Both the position numbers and the translations under genes were made by a program. Shown here one piece after another: positions 36,979 through 45,299 of a DNA stretch of 64,000 bases (its first letter is position 1; the number at the start of each line of letters is the position of its first letter). The DNA is taken from NCBI RefSeq assembly GCF_022835695.1, contig NZ_BQUV01000011.1:1-64000 (forward strand). The letters are read 5' to 3'. The stretch comes from Bradyrhizobium sp. Ce-3. GTDB taxonomy: Bacteria; Pseudomonadota; Alphaproteobacteria; Rhizobiales; Xanthobacteraceae. A model generated the notes under the pieces. That model saw only the letters and a program-made list of their open reading frames with translations, ran no database searches and was not told where the DNA came from.

Positions 36979-37374
36979 ATGGACGATCAAACCGTACGCG
37001 CAGCGCTTCAGCGCCATTGGGAGGCTTCGGATGCGAGCGATTTCGAACGCGAGCACGACATCTACCGTGACGATGCCGTGCTTGATTATCCGCAATCGGG
37101 CGAACGGATCCGGGGCCGGCGCAGCATTCAGGAGAGCCGGACCGTGCAGCCGAACACAAAGCGCTTCACGATCCGGCGCATCATCGGCGGCGGCGATCTC
37201 TGGGTGACCGAATACATCCTCACCTATGACGACAGGCCGTCCTACGTGGTGAGCATCATGGAATTCCGCGACGGACTGGTCGCCCACGAAACGCAATATT
37301 TCGCCGACCGATTCGCGCCTTCGCCTTCACGGGCACACCTCGTCGAGCGCATCGACGGAACGTCGCCGCGCTAA
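36979..37374 (+). CDS. SnoaL/NTF2-like domain protein
   Basis: A 131-residue protein of the NTF2-like superfamily: RAALQRHWEASDASDFEREH opening, DIYRDDAVLDYPQSGERIRG, and a C-terminal VSIMEFRDGLVAHETQYF strand pair. This fold hosts small isomerases, cyclases and ligand-binding proteins; the substrate cannot be told. The ATG has GGGAG 8 nt upstream. It stands alone between unrelated genes. Confidence 0.85.
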   Translation: MDDQTVRAALQRHWEASDASDFEREHDIYRDDAVLDYPQSGERIRGRRSIQESRTVQPNTKRFTIRRIIGGGDLWVTEYILTYDDRPSYVVSIMEFRDGLVAHETQYFADRFAPSPSRAHLVERIDGTSPR

Positions 37375-37412
37375 CCCGACAAGGAGTTGCTGCTGCAACC
37401 GGCAAGCGACGG

Positions 37413-37643
37413 CTACATGCCGTGGCTCTCGAACACCTTCTTGCAGCTTCGGCTCAGGCTGTCGCGATTGGTCTGAAGACAATTCTGCACCGCGCCGTCA
37501 TTGCCGAGGTCCTTGCGGCAGAAGCGCTGCGCATCGCGCGAGCACGCCTTCTGTTCCGCCGAGGTGCCGGAATGCTGCGCCAGCGCGGCGCCGCTGCTGA
37601 GCACGGCAGCGGCAAAAACGGCTGCAATCGAGAAATAACGCAT
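37413..37643 (-). CDS. Small exported cysteine-rich-repeat protein
   Basis: A 76-residue protein with a Sec signal (IAAVFAAAVLSSGAALA-QHS) and a mature part with four cysteines spaced as ACSRDAQRFCRKDLGN...NCLQTNRDSLSRSCKKVF, which matches the 'cysteine rich repeat' (GLG1-like) family. The ATG has GGGAGGAA 6-7 nt upstream. Such proteins are periplasmic and of unknown function, presumably disulfide-bonded. Confidence 0.82.
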   Translation of the reverse strand: MRYFSIAAVFAAAVLSSGAALAQHSGTSAEQKACSRDAQRFCRKDLGNDGAVQNCLQTNRDSLSRSCKKVFESHGM

Positions 37644-37707
37644 CGTTGAATTCCTCCCGCGGCCTAACGGCAGCAGGAGCGCTTCGTTCCTGCGGGAACC
37701 CGGGATT

Positions 37708-38409
37708 CTACGGCGCCAGATAGCGCAGCAGTTCCGGATCGTTGCGCACCTCGCCTGCTGCGCCCTGCAGCGCGACGCGGCCGCGATCCAGCACATAGGC
37801 ATAGTCGGCGACGCGCAGCGCGAGGTCGAGATGCTGCTCGACGATCACGACCGAGATGCTCTTGGCGAGCTCGATCAGCCGCTCGGTGATCTCCTCGATC
37901 ACGCCGATCCAGACGCCTTCGGTCGGCTCGTCGAGCAGCAGCAGCTTCGGATTGCCGAGCATGGCGCGGCCGATCGCCAGCATCTTGCGCTCGCCGCCCG
38001 ACAGCGTGCCGGCCGGCTGGTCGAGGCGCTGGCCGAGTTTCGGGAAGATGGCGATCACGCGGTCGACCGCGCTGGCATCCGGATTGAACAGCGAGCCGAC
38101 GGCGAGGTTGTCGCGCACCGACAGGCGGGCGAACACCGAATGCTCCTGCGGCACATAGCCGATGCCGGAGCGCACGCGCTCCTCGGTGCGGCGCCGCGTG
38201 ATGTCCCGGCCGTCGAACGACAGTTCGCCTTGCGTGCTGGCGAGCTCGCCGACGATGGTCTTCATCAGCGTGGTCTTGCCGGCGCCGTTGCGGCCGAGCA
38301 CGGCGACGCCGCCGCGCCAGGGGATGCCGATGTTGACATCGAACAGGACCTGGCTGCGGCCGTAACCGGCATCGAGATGCCTGATATCGAGGAAGGTTTG
38401 CTCAGGCAC
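37708..38409 (-). CDS. Urt/Liv-type ABC transporter ATP-binding protein (UrtE/LivF-like)
   Basis: A 233-residue ATPase: Walker A GRNGAGKTT, signature LSGGERK, Walker B LLLLDEPTEGVW, and the EQHLDLAL H-loop. The EPTEGVWIGVIEEI form is typical of the UrtE branch. It is the last gene of the minus-strand amide cluster and its start overlaps the preceding ATPase gene by 8 bases. With its partner it powers uptake through the two permeases encoded upstream. Confidence 0.92.
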   Translation of the reverse strand: MPEQTFLDIRHLDAGYGRSQVLFDVNIGIPWRGGVAVLGRNGAGKTTLMKTIVGELASTQGELSFDGRDITRRRTEERVRSGIGYVPQEHSVFARLSVRDNLAVGSLFNPDASAVDRVIAIFPKLGQRLDQPAGTLSGGERKMLAIGRAMLGNPKLLLLDEPTEGVWIGVIEEITERLIELAKSISVVIVEQHLDLALRVADYAYVLDRGRVALQGAAGEVRNDPELLRYLAP

Positions 38410-39136
38410 GGCGAAGATAAATCTCCTGGACGCTTTTGTTGGCCTGGATCTCCGCGACCGTCCCCGACGCCAGCACCTTGCCCTGGTCGAGCACGGTGAG
38501 GCGGTCGCAGATGTCGCGGATGAAATCGAGGTCGTGCTCGACGATGACGAGCGAGCAATGCTGCTTGATCGGCTGCAACAATTCGCCGGTGACGCGGCGC
38601 TCCTCGAGGCTCATGCCGCCGGTCGGCTCGTCCAGCAGCAGCAGCCGCGGCCGGCCTGCGAGCGCCATCGCGATCTCCAGCCATTGCTGCTGGCCGTGCG
38701 ACAGCGCCGCGGCGGCATCATGGGCGCGATCGGCAAGCCGGAACTGGGTCAGCATCGTCATCACCTGATCGTGCAGCTTCCTGCGGGTGCGCGACAGCAC
38801 CAGGTCGAACAGCGAGCACTGCGCCTGCAGCGCAAGCAGGATGTTGTCGTACAGCGTCAGCGTCGGCAGCACCGAGGTGATCTGGAATTTCAGGCTCATG
38901 CCGGCGCGGGCGCGTTCGGTTGGCGTGAACGCGGTGATGTCGGTGTTGACGAAGGAGACCTTGCCCGTGGTCGGCACGTCGGCGCCGGCGACGCATTTCA
39001 TCAGCGTGCTCTTGCCCGAGCCGTTCGGGCCGATCAGGCCGTGAAACTCGTTCTCGCCGACGGTCAGCGCCGCTCCGTCAAGCGCGGTGAGCTTGCCGAA
39101 CACCTTGCTGATGCCTTGCGCCTCAAGGAGCGGCAT
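38402..39136 (-). CDS. Urt/Liv-type ABC transporter ATP-binding protein (UrtD/LivG-like)
   Basis: A 244-residue ATPase: Walker A GPNGSGKST, the UrtD-like LKFQITSVLPTLTLYDNILL block, signature LSHGQQQWLEIAMAL and Walker B LLLLDEPTGGMS. The LSHG signature, rather than LSGG, is usual in UrtD. It overlaps the upstream permease gene by 14 bases. Confidence 0.92.
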   Translation of the reverse strand: MPLLEAQGISKVFGKLTALDGAALTVGENEFHGLIGPNGSGKSTLMKCVAGADVPTTGKVSFVNTDITAFTPTERARAGMSLKFQITSVLPTLTLYDNILLALQAQCSLFDLVLSRTRRKLHDQVMTMLTQFRLADRAHDAAAALSHGQQQWLEIAMALAGRPRLLLLDEPTGGMSLEERRVTGELLQPIKQHCSLVIVEHDLDFIRDICDRLTVLDQGKVLASGTVAEIQANKSVQEIYLRRA

Positions 39137-40226
39137 GGCCGGACTCCTTTGCCTTGTTGGGCGCTTTGCCGAAGCTGCCGACCCGCTCGCGCTCGCCGAG
39201 CACGAGGGAGACCAGCCCGAGCGGGCGGAACATGATCACGAGCAACAGCAGCACGCCGAGGATGATCGGCCAGATATCGCGATAGTTGTCCGAGAGCCAG
39301 AACGAGACGCCCTCGATGATCACGGTGCCGATCACCGCGCCGATCAGCGTGCCGGAGCCGCCGAACAGAACATAGAGCACGACCTGGGTCGAGAACACGA
39401 CGCCCAGCATGTTGGGCCAGACGAAGCCTTCATGGAAGGCATAGAGGCTGCCGGCGAGGCCGGCGATGGTGCCGCCGACCGCGAAGATGATCGCCTTCAG
39501 GTGCTGCGCCTTGTAGCCGAAGAAGGCGATGCGCTGCTCGTTCTCGCGCAGGCCGGCGAGCGCGAGGCCGAATTGCGAACGCACCAGGAAGCGGCAGAGC
39601 AGATAGACCACCACCAGGATGCCGAGCACCATGTAGTAGTATACCGGCCCTTCCTCGAACTCGTAGCTGCCGAGGGTGAGCGGCGGGATCGACGGGATGC
39701 CGTTCTGGCCGCCGAGATAGTACCAGCCGCGCGCCAACCGGTCCGCGGCATAGGAGCCGGTCAGGGTGCCGAGCGAGACGAAGATCACGCTCGAGGGATA
39801 GCGCCCGAGCAGCAGGAAGCCGCCGAGCAGCAGCGATGCGGTGAGGCCGATCAGGGTGCCCGCCGGCAGGATCAAGAGGATCGAGGTGACGTTGAGGTCG
39901 CGCGCCAAGAGCGCCACGCCGTAGCCGGCGGCGCCGAAGAACAGCGCTTGGCCGAAGCTCATGATGCCGGCATAGCCCCACACCAGGTCGAACGACAGCG
40001 CGAACAGCGCCAGGATCACCACACGGGTAGCGAACACCGTGAGATAATCCTGCAGCACCCACGGCAGGACCAGTGCGATCAGCAGCACCAGCCCTTCCAC
40101 GATCGGCAGGACCTTCCATCCAGCCGACGCCTGTCCCGCCGGCGCGTGCGCGGCCGGTAGTCCCTCACCCGTCACGACATCTGGTTCCTCACCGACGCGT
40201 GCGACGGCCTCGCTTGCTCCACCCAT
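39123..40226 (-). CDS. Urt/Liv-type ABC transporter permease (UrtC/LivM-like)
   Basis: A 367-residue permease with 8-10 membrane helices and the LivM block FDLVWGYAGIMSFGQALFFGAA near residue 75. A short charged N-terminal tail (residues 1-28) precedes the first helix. It follows the binding-protein gene by 7 bp. Confidence 0.92.
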   Translation of the reverse strand: MGGASEAVARVGEEPDVVTGEGLPAAHAPAGQASAGWKVLPIVEGLVLLIALVLPWVLQDYLTVFATRVVILALFALSFDLVWGYAGIMSFGQALFFGAAGYGVALLARDLNVTSILLILPAGTLIGLTASLLLGGFLLLGRYPSSVIFVSLGTLTGSYAADRLARGWYYLGGQNGIPSIPPLTLGSYEFEEGPVYYYMVLGILVVVYLLCRFLVRSQFGLALAGLRENEQRIAFFGYKAQHLKAIIFAVGGTIAGLAGSLYAFHEGFVWPNMLGVVFSTQVVLYVLFGGSGTLIGAVIGTVIIEGVSFWLSDNYRDIWPIILGVLLLLVIMFRPLGLVSLVLGERERVGSFGKAPNKAKESGHAAP

Positions 40227-40233
40227 TGACTGC

Positions 40234-41454
40234 TCAGCATTCCTTGGGATCGACGAGACCGGCGCTGCGTGCCACGATCTCATAGTTCCCGCCTTTGGCA
40301 ACTGCGGTGTACATCTTCATCTTGCAGTGACGCTTGCCCGGCACCATTTCGGCCGGTCCGCCGGGCCCTTCGGCGATCTTGGCGTGGTCCAGCGCAGCGG
40401 CGACCGACTCGCGGTCGACCTTGCCGGCTTCCTTGACCGCGGCTTCCCACAGCTTGAGGCCGCGATAGGTGCCGGTGGCGGCGCTGCCGGCCGCGAACAG
40501 GAAGTTGCCGGGAAAATCCTTTTCGTAGGCCGCCTGGATCTTGGCGTCGAACGGGCTTTCCTTGGTCAGCACCTTGAAGTAGTCGAGGCAGCTCGCCAAC
40601 CCCTCGATCTCGTTGGCCTGGTTGATGTTGAGCGTGTTCTCGTCGTAGTAGACGCAGGCGAGCCGTCCGCCGTTCTTGAGGAAGCCGGCTTCATAAAGCT
40701 GCTTGAAGAACGGGCCGACACCGGGCGGGATCACGGTGTTGAAGACCACATCGACCTTGTTGGAGATGATGCGGTTGACGGTGGCTGAGAAGTCGACCTG
40801 GTCGAGCGGATAGTACTCCTCGAACACCACCTCGCCGCCATTGTCTTCGATCACCTTGCGGGCGTAGACGTTGAGCGTATGCGGCCAGACATAGTTGGCG
40901 CTCGGCAGCGCGAACTTCTTGCCGCCGTTCTTGATCAGCCAGGGAATGAACTCGTCGCATTGCTGCGCCGGCGTCGGTCCGGTGCAGAACAGGAACGGCG
41001 TGCACTCCTTGCCCTCGTAGAGCTGCGGATAGATGTAGAGTGTCTTGCCGCGCGCCACGATCGGATCCTTGATCGCATTGCGCATCGACGAGGTGATGCC
41101 GCCCAGCACCATGTCGACCTTGTCGCGCTGGATCAGCTTGCGGACGTTGCCGACCGCGACCGATTCGTTCGAGGCGGTGTCCTCGATGTAGAGCTCGAGC
41201 GGCCGGCCGAGCAGGCCGCCGCCGGCGTTGATCTCCTTGATCACCATCTTGGCGACGTTGGCGTCGGCGTTGCCGGCATAAGCGATCGGGCCGGTCAGGT
41301 CGGTCGCGATGCCGACCTTGATCGGTCCCTCTGCGGCATTGGCCCAATCCGGCCTCACCACCCAGCTGCCGACCCCGGTCGCGAGCGCGCCGGTCGCAAA
41401 GGCAAAATTGCTCATGAAGCGGCGGCGCGTGAGATTCATGCGTTCAATCGACAT
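40234..41454 (-). CDS. Urea/amide-type ABC transporter substrate-binding protein
   Basis: A 406-residue binding protein of the UrtA/FmdD/AmiC family (Peripla_BP_5 type). The leader contains a twin-arginine motif (LTRRRFMSNFAFATG), so it is probably exported folded by Tat. Family features: KVGIATDLTGPIAYAGNADA, IYPQLYEGKECTPFLFCTGP, and SANYVWPHTLN. The open frame runs far upstream, but ATG 41454 (GAAAGGGG upstream) fits the leader. It is the transporter's own binding protein, with permease genes on both sides. Confidence 0.92.
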   Translation of the reverse strand: MSIERMNLTRRRFMSNFAFATGALATGVGSWVVRPDWANAAEGPIKVGIATDLTGPIAYAGNADANVAKMVIKEINAGGGLLGRPLELYIEDTASNESVAVGNVRKLIQRDKVDMVLGGITSSMRNAIKDPIVARGKTLYIYPQLYEGKECTPFLFCTGPTPAQQCDEFIPWLIKNGGKKFALPSANYVWPHTLNVYARKVIEDNGGEVVFEEYYPLDQVDFSATVNRIISNKVDVVFNTVIPPGVGPFFKQLYEAGFLKNGGRLACVYYDENTLNINQANEIEGLASCLDYFKVLTKESPFDAKIQAAYEKDFPGNFLFAAGSAATGTYRGLKLWEAAVKEAGKVDRESVAAALDHAKIAEGPGGPAEMVPGKRHCKMKMYTAVAKGGNYEIVARSAGLVDPKEC

Positions 41455-41459
41455 GGTGA

Positions 41460-42317
41460 TTAGACCCCTTTCCCAGCAATGAGGCCTTGCGGCCGGAATT
41501 TGATGAAGGCGATGGCGAGCACGAAGACGAGCACGTCGGCGACGACAGGCGACATCACCCATGGCAGCGCAGCGCTGAGCGTGCCGATCACGCCGGCGCC
41601 GGCCACCGGACCGATGAAGGAGCCGACCCCGCCGACCATCACGGCGACGAAACCCTGGATCAGGAAGCGGATGCCGAGATCGGCGAACAGGCTGAACACC
41701 GGCACGATCAGCGCGCCGGCAAGCCCGGCGAGCGCCGCACCGAACGCGAACGTCGCGCCGTAGATCAGGGGCGTCGAGATGCCCGAGGCGCGCGCCAGCG
41801 CCGGGTTCTCCAGCGTGGCGCGGACCCGCAGCCCGAACGAGGTGCGCGCCAGCAGCAGATAGCAACCACCCATCACCAGCAGCGTGATCACGATGATGGT
41901 GAAGCGCCAGGCCGAGATGTGGACGGAGCCGAGGTCGATCGAACCGCCGATCGGCTCCGGCACCGTGAGATAGAAGCCCCCGATCAGGCCGCGGACGCTC
42001 TCGCGGATGATCAGGCCGAGCGCATAGGTGCCGAGCATCGCCACGATCGGCGCAGCGTAGAAGCGCCTGATGATCAGCGCCTCCAGCACGAAGCCGATCG
42101 CGCCGACCACGAAGGGCGCGGCGACCATGCCGGCCCAGACCGGCGCGCCATGGGCGTAGGCCAGATAGGTGACGTAGGCCCCGAGCAGGACGAACTCGCC
42201 CTGCGCGAAGTTGAAGATGCCCATCATGCTGGCGATGATGCCGAGCCCGAGCACGACCAGCACGATGATCGCGCCGAAGCTCACAATCTCGAACACCGCG
42301 GCGAAGGTGCTAGCCAT
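41460..42317 (-). CDS. Urt/Liv-type ABC transporter permease (UrtB/LivH-like)
   Basis: A 285-residue permease with the LivH features FGAIIVLVVLGLGIIASMMG-IFNFAQGEFVLLGAY, and GVGSFIGPVAGAGVIG near the C-terminus. It lies between the amidase and the binding-protein gene with gaps of 42 and 5 bp, fitting one transcript. Confidence 0.93.
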   Translation of the reverse strand: MASTFAAVFEIVSFGAIIVLVVLGLGIIASMMGIFNFAQGEFVLLGAYVTYLAYAHGAPVWAGMVAAPFVVGAIGFVLEALIIRRFYAAPIVAMLGTYALGLIIRESVRGLIGGFYLTVPEPIGGSIDLGSVHISAWRFTIIVITLLVMGGCYLLLARTSFGLRVRATLENPALARASGISTPLIYGATFAFGAALAGLAGALIVPVFSLFADLGIRFLIQGFVAVMVGGVGSFIGPVAGAGVIGTLSAALPWVMSPVVADVLVFVLAIAFIKFRPQGLIAGKGV

Positions 42318-42359
42318 GGTGTTCGATCCATCCAGCCTGGGTCAGCAGCAAGCGGCGCC

Positions 42360-43874
42360 TCACATCTTCTTCCAGTCGCCGGCCTGCTCGAAGGCATGCG
42401 CGGCGCGGTAGATGGTGCTCTCCTCGAACATCCGGCCGACCAGCATCAGCCCGACCGGCAGTCCGTCGACCATGCCGCAGGGCAGCGACATCGCCGGGTG
42501 ATGGGTGATGTCGAACGGCGCGGTGTTGGAGATCATCTCGAGCGCGCGGGCGACGTATTCCTCGCGACTGGCATTGGCCTCGGGCAACTTCGTCGCCTTC
42601 ATCGGCGTGGTCGGCATCAGCAAGAGATCGTAGTCCTTGAAGGCCTTGTCGTAGGCCGCGGCCAGCCGGCGCGAGATGTTGAGCGCCTTGCCGTAGAAGC
42701 GCGGACCGAAATTGTTGTTGATGTAGGTGCCGAGCATCATGAACAGCTTTGTCGTCTCGGACAGCGAATCCGCCTGGCGGCGCCAGCCGCGATGGAAATC
42801 CATCAGCGAGGTCGAATAGAGGTCGCCGCGGCTGAGGCCGTAGCCGTCGCCGAACATCATGGTCTGGGTCAGGCCTTCGGTGCCGATCGGGGTCCAGATC
42901 GCGCCGCCGAGCATGTGCATCGGGATCGACACCGTCTCGATGCTGGCGCCGAGGTCCTTGAAGCGCTTGGCCGCCTCGCGCACGCTCTCGTTCACCGCAG
43001 CCTCCGCGGTCGGCTGCTCGAAGCCTTCCTTGACGATGCCGATCTTCATGCCCTTGACGCCCTTGCCGAGCGCCTTGGTGTAGTCGTCGACCGTCGGCGC
43101 CTTGATCCGCGGATCGTAGCCGTCGTCGCCGGCCAGCACTTCGAGCAGCAGCGCGTTGTCTTCCACCGTCGCGGTCATCGGGCCGGTGTGATCGACGTAG
43201 ATCTCGATCGGCATGATGCCGGTGTAGGGCACGAGACCCCAGGTCGGCTTCATGCCGTAGGTGCCGCAGAACGAGGACGGCATGCGGATCGAGCCGCCCT
43301 GGTCGCCGCCGATCGCCATGTCGACCTCGCCGAGCGCGACCACGACGCCCGAGCCCGACGACGAGCCGCCGGCCGAATAGCCCATCTTGTGCGGATTGTG
43401 CACCGGCCCGTAGGAGCCGGTGTGGCTGCCGCCGGACAGGCAGAAGTGCTCGCAATGCACCTTGCCTTTGATCTCGGCACCGGCGTCGAGCATGCGGGTG
43501 ACGATGGTGGCGTCGAAGTCGGGGACATAGCCTTCCAGCGTCGACGAGCCGTTGGTCATCGGCACGCCGGCCAGCATGATGTTGTCCTTTAGCGCCACCG
43601 TCTTGCCCTTGAGCTTGCCGGAGGCGGCGCCCTTCACCGTCGATTTGCGGTACCAGGCGTTGTGTTTGTTGTCTTCCGGCGCCGGCCGAGTGCCGGGCGT
43701 GCGCGGATATTTCACTTCGGGCAGCTCGTCCGGCATCTGGGCGACGAGGTTGTAGGCCTCGACCGAGCCCTGCATCAGGCCGCGGAACGAGGCCACGTCC
43801 TCATCGGTCAGGGACAGGCCGCACTGCTCGGCGACGGCGCGAAGTTGCGTTGGCGTGGGAAGGACGACGGTCAC
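42360..43874 (-). CDS. Amidase-signature family hydrolase
   Basis: A 504-residue amidase. The Ser-cisSer-Lys triad region is clear: Lys in GKTVALKDNIML, and the GYSAGGSSSGSGVVVALGEV block with GGDQGGSIRMPSSFCG. Start is GTG 43874 with CAGGAGAG 6-7 nt upstream. It is followed closely by a Urt/Fmd-type transporter and preceded by two AmiC-like proteins, so it probably hydrolyses an imported short-chain or aromatic amide, releasing ammonia. Exact substrate unknown. Confidence 0.93.
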   Translation of the reverse strand: MTVVLPTPTQLRAVAEQCGLSLTDEDVASFRGLMQGSVEAYNLVAQMPDELPEVKYPRTPGTRPAPEDNKHNAWYRKSTVKGAASGKLKGKTVALKDNIMLAGVPMTNGSSTLEGYVPDFDATIVTRMLDAGAEIKGKVHCEHFCLSGGSHTGSYGPVHNPHKMGYSAGGSSSGSGVVVALGEVDMAIGGDQGGSIRMPSSFCGTYGMKPTWGLVPYTGIMPIEIYVDHTGPMTATVEDNALLLEVLAGDDGYDPRIKAPTVDDYTKALGKGVKGMKIGIVKEGFEQPTAEAAVNESVREAAKRFKDLGASIETVSIPMHMLGGAIWTPIGTEGLTQTMMFGDGYGLSRGDLYSTSLMDFHRGWRRQADSLSETTKLFMMLGTYINNNFGPRFYGKALNISRRLAAAYDKAFKDYDLLLMPTTPMKATKLPEANASREEYVARALEMISNTAPFDITHHPAMSLPCGMVDGLPVGLMLVGRMFEESTIYRAAHAFEQAGDWKKM

Positions 43875-43966
43875 GGCGCTCTCCTGAAGCTTTTGATCTT
43901 TGGATTGATCCCTCGACACGAGGCAGCCGGCTGCGCGTTGCCCCGCGCGAACCGTCCACCCCGCTG

Positions 43967-43992
43967 TTGTATTCAAAACGGAAATATTTTCC
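43967..43992. promoter_or_regulatory. AT-rich palindromic stretch upstream of the amidase
   Basis: Contains TTGTATTCAA (43967-43976) and GGAAATATTTTCC (43980-43992), both AT-rich in a GC-rich region and close to elements at 46560-46593 next to marR. It may be a second control point in the cluster. Weak evidence. Confidence 0.35.
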
Positions 43993-44044
43993 TTTTCAAG
44001 TATTATTTCGCAAAACCTTCCGGCGCGGCTGTCGCACCTCGATT

Positions 44045-45229
44045 TCAGATCGGCTTGATCACCCTGAAGTCGAGGCCGTCGGCTTCGGCGAGGTACATCG
44101 GCATCCGGGCGTGGCCATCGCGCACCGTGACCGGACCGCGCGGGCCGCGATAGACGAGGTTGTCGGCGGCCGCGAGCAGTGGCCGCAGGTCGAGCGAACC
44201 GGCACGGTGGGCGGCGGCCTCGAGCAGGCAGAAGCCTTCATAGGCGGATTCGCCGCATGATCCGACCGGCGGCGCGAAGGCCCCGAACATCGCGCGATAG
44301 CGGTCGCGGAAATCGTCGCCGGCCTGCGAGCCGACCGAGGGGAAATAGCCGGAGGCGCAGAACAGGTTCTCGGTCTTGTCGGCGCCTACGCCGAGCAGCG
44401 CCGTCTCGTCGAAGCAGCCGGCCAGGCGCAGCGTGGTGGCGGCGAGCCCGGCGTCAGCGAAGGCGCGGTTGAAGGTCACGCTGTCGGTGCCGATCAGCGA
44501 GATCAGCACCACATCGGGCTTCGCGGCACGAATCCGCTCCAGATGCGCGTCGTGATCGTCCTCGCCGACCGGCACGAACTCCTCGCCGACCACGAGGCCG
44601 CCGGTCTCCTTGATGTAGCGCTTCACCGCGCGGTGCGACTGCCATGGCCAGACATAGTCACTGCCGATCAGGTACCAGCGCGAGGCGCGCTTCGCCTCGG
44701 CCAGCCAGTGGATCGACGGCCGGTTCTGCCAGCGCGGCGTCTCGCCGATCGCAATCACGCCCGGCGTCCGCTCGCCGCCCTCATAGACCGGCGTATAGAT
44801 GTAGGGGATCTTGCTGCGGGTGATGAGATGCCGCATCGCGACGCGCACCGCGCTGGTGTGCATGCCCATGATGAGATCGACCTCGTCGAACGCGATCGCC
44901 TGCTCGGCGCGGTCGAGCACCTCCTCGATCGGGCCGCCGGCGTCGTAGACCTGGAACTCGATCTCGCGGCCGAGGATGCCGCCGCGCCGGTTGATGTCCG
45001 CAACGGCGAGTTGCGCGGTCGAGGTCGCGGCCGGTCCCCACATCCCGGGCGAACCGGTGCAACAGACGAAACCGCCGATCCGCAGCCGGTTGCGCGCGCC
45101 ACGCCGGCCGAACCCGCCACGATCCATCGGCGCAAGCACGCGATCCGACGCCGCCGACGCCAGGTTCCTGAACAGCAGGGATGGCGGGAACGGGAGGCCG
45201 CCGGCCATGACGTTGGGCGTCAAATGCAC
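44045..45229 (-). CDS. AmiC-like amide-binding protein, no evident signal peptide (copy B)
   Basis: A 394-residue protein of the AmiC/UrtA/FmdD family: INRRGGILGREIEFQVYDAG, IYTPVYEGGERTPGV and GSDYVWPWQSHRAVKRYI. The N-terminus (GGLPFPPSLLFRNLASAASD) lacks a hydrophobic core, so it may stay in the cytoplasm, as Pseudomonas AmiC does when it senses amides and restrains the antiterminator AmiR. The start is GTG 45229 with CAGGAG upstream, in a leader very like that of copy A. It is 71 bp downstream of copy A. No AmiR-like gene is nearby. Confidence 0.85.
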   Translation of the reverse strand: MHLTPNVMAGGLPFPPSLLFRNLASAASDRVLAPMDRGGFGRRGARNRLRIGGFVCCTGSPGMWGPAATSTAQLAVADINRRGGILGREIEFQVYDAGGPIEEVLDRAEQAIAFDEVDLIMGMHTSAVRVAMRHLITRSKIPYIYTPVYEGGERTPGVIAIGETPRWQNRPSIHWLAEAKRASRWYLIGSDYVWPWQSHRAVKRYIKETGGLVVGEEFVPVGEDDHDAHLERIRAAKPDVVLISLIGTDSVTFNRAFADAGLAATTLRLAGCFDETALLGVGADKTENLFCASGYFPSVGSQAGDDFRDRYRAMFGAFAPPVGSCGESAYEGFCLLEAAAHRAGSLDLRPLLAAADNLVYRGPRGPVTVRDGHARMPMYLAEADGLDFRVIKPI

Positions 45230-45299
45230 ACCTGCTCCTGTCTGGTAACGGCACCCCGCACGGCGAGTGCGGCATTGCCCTCGCGGGCGACGGTGCCCG

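Noticed and set aside
41487-43592. 701-codon open frame across the permease and amidase genes
   Set aside because: It runs antisense through two recognisable genes and has shadow-type composition.
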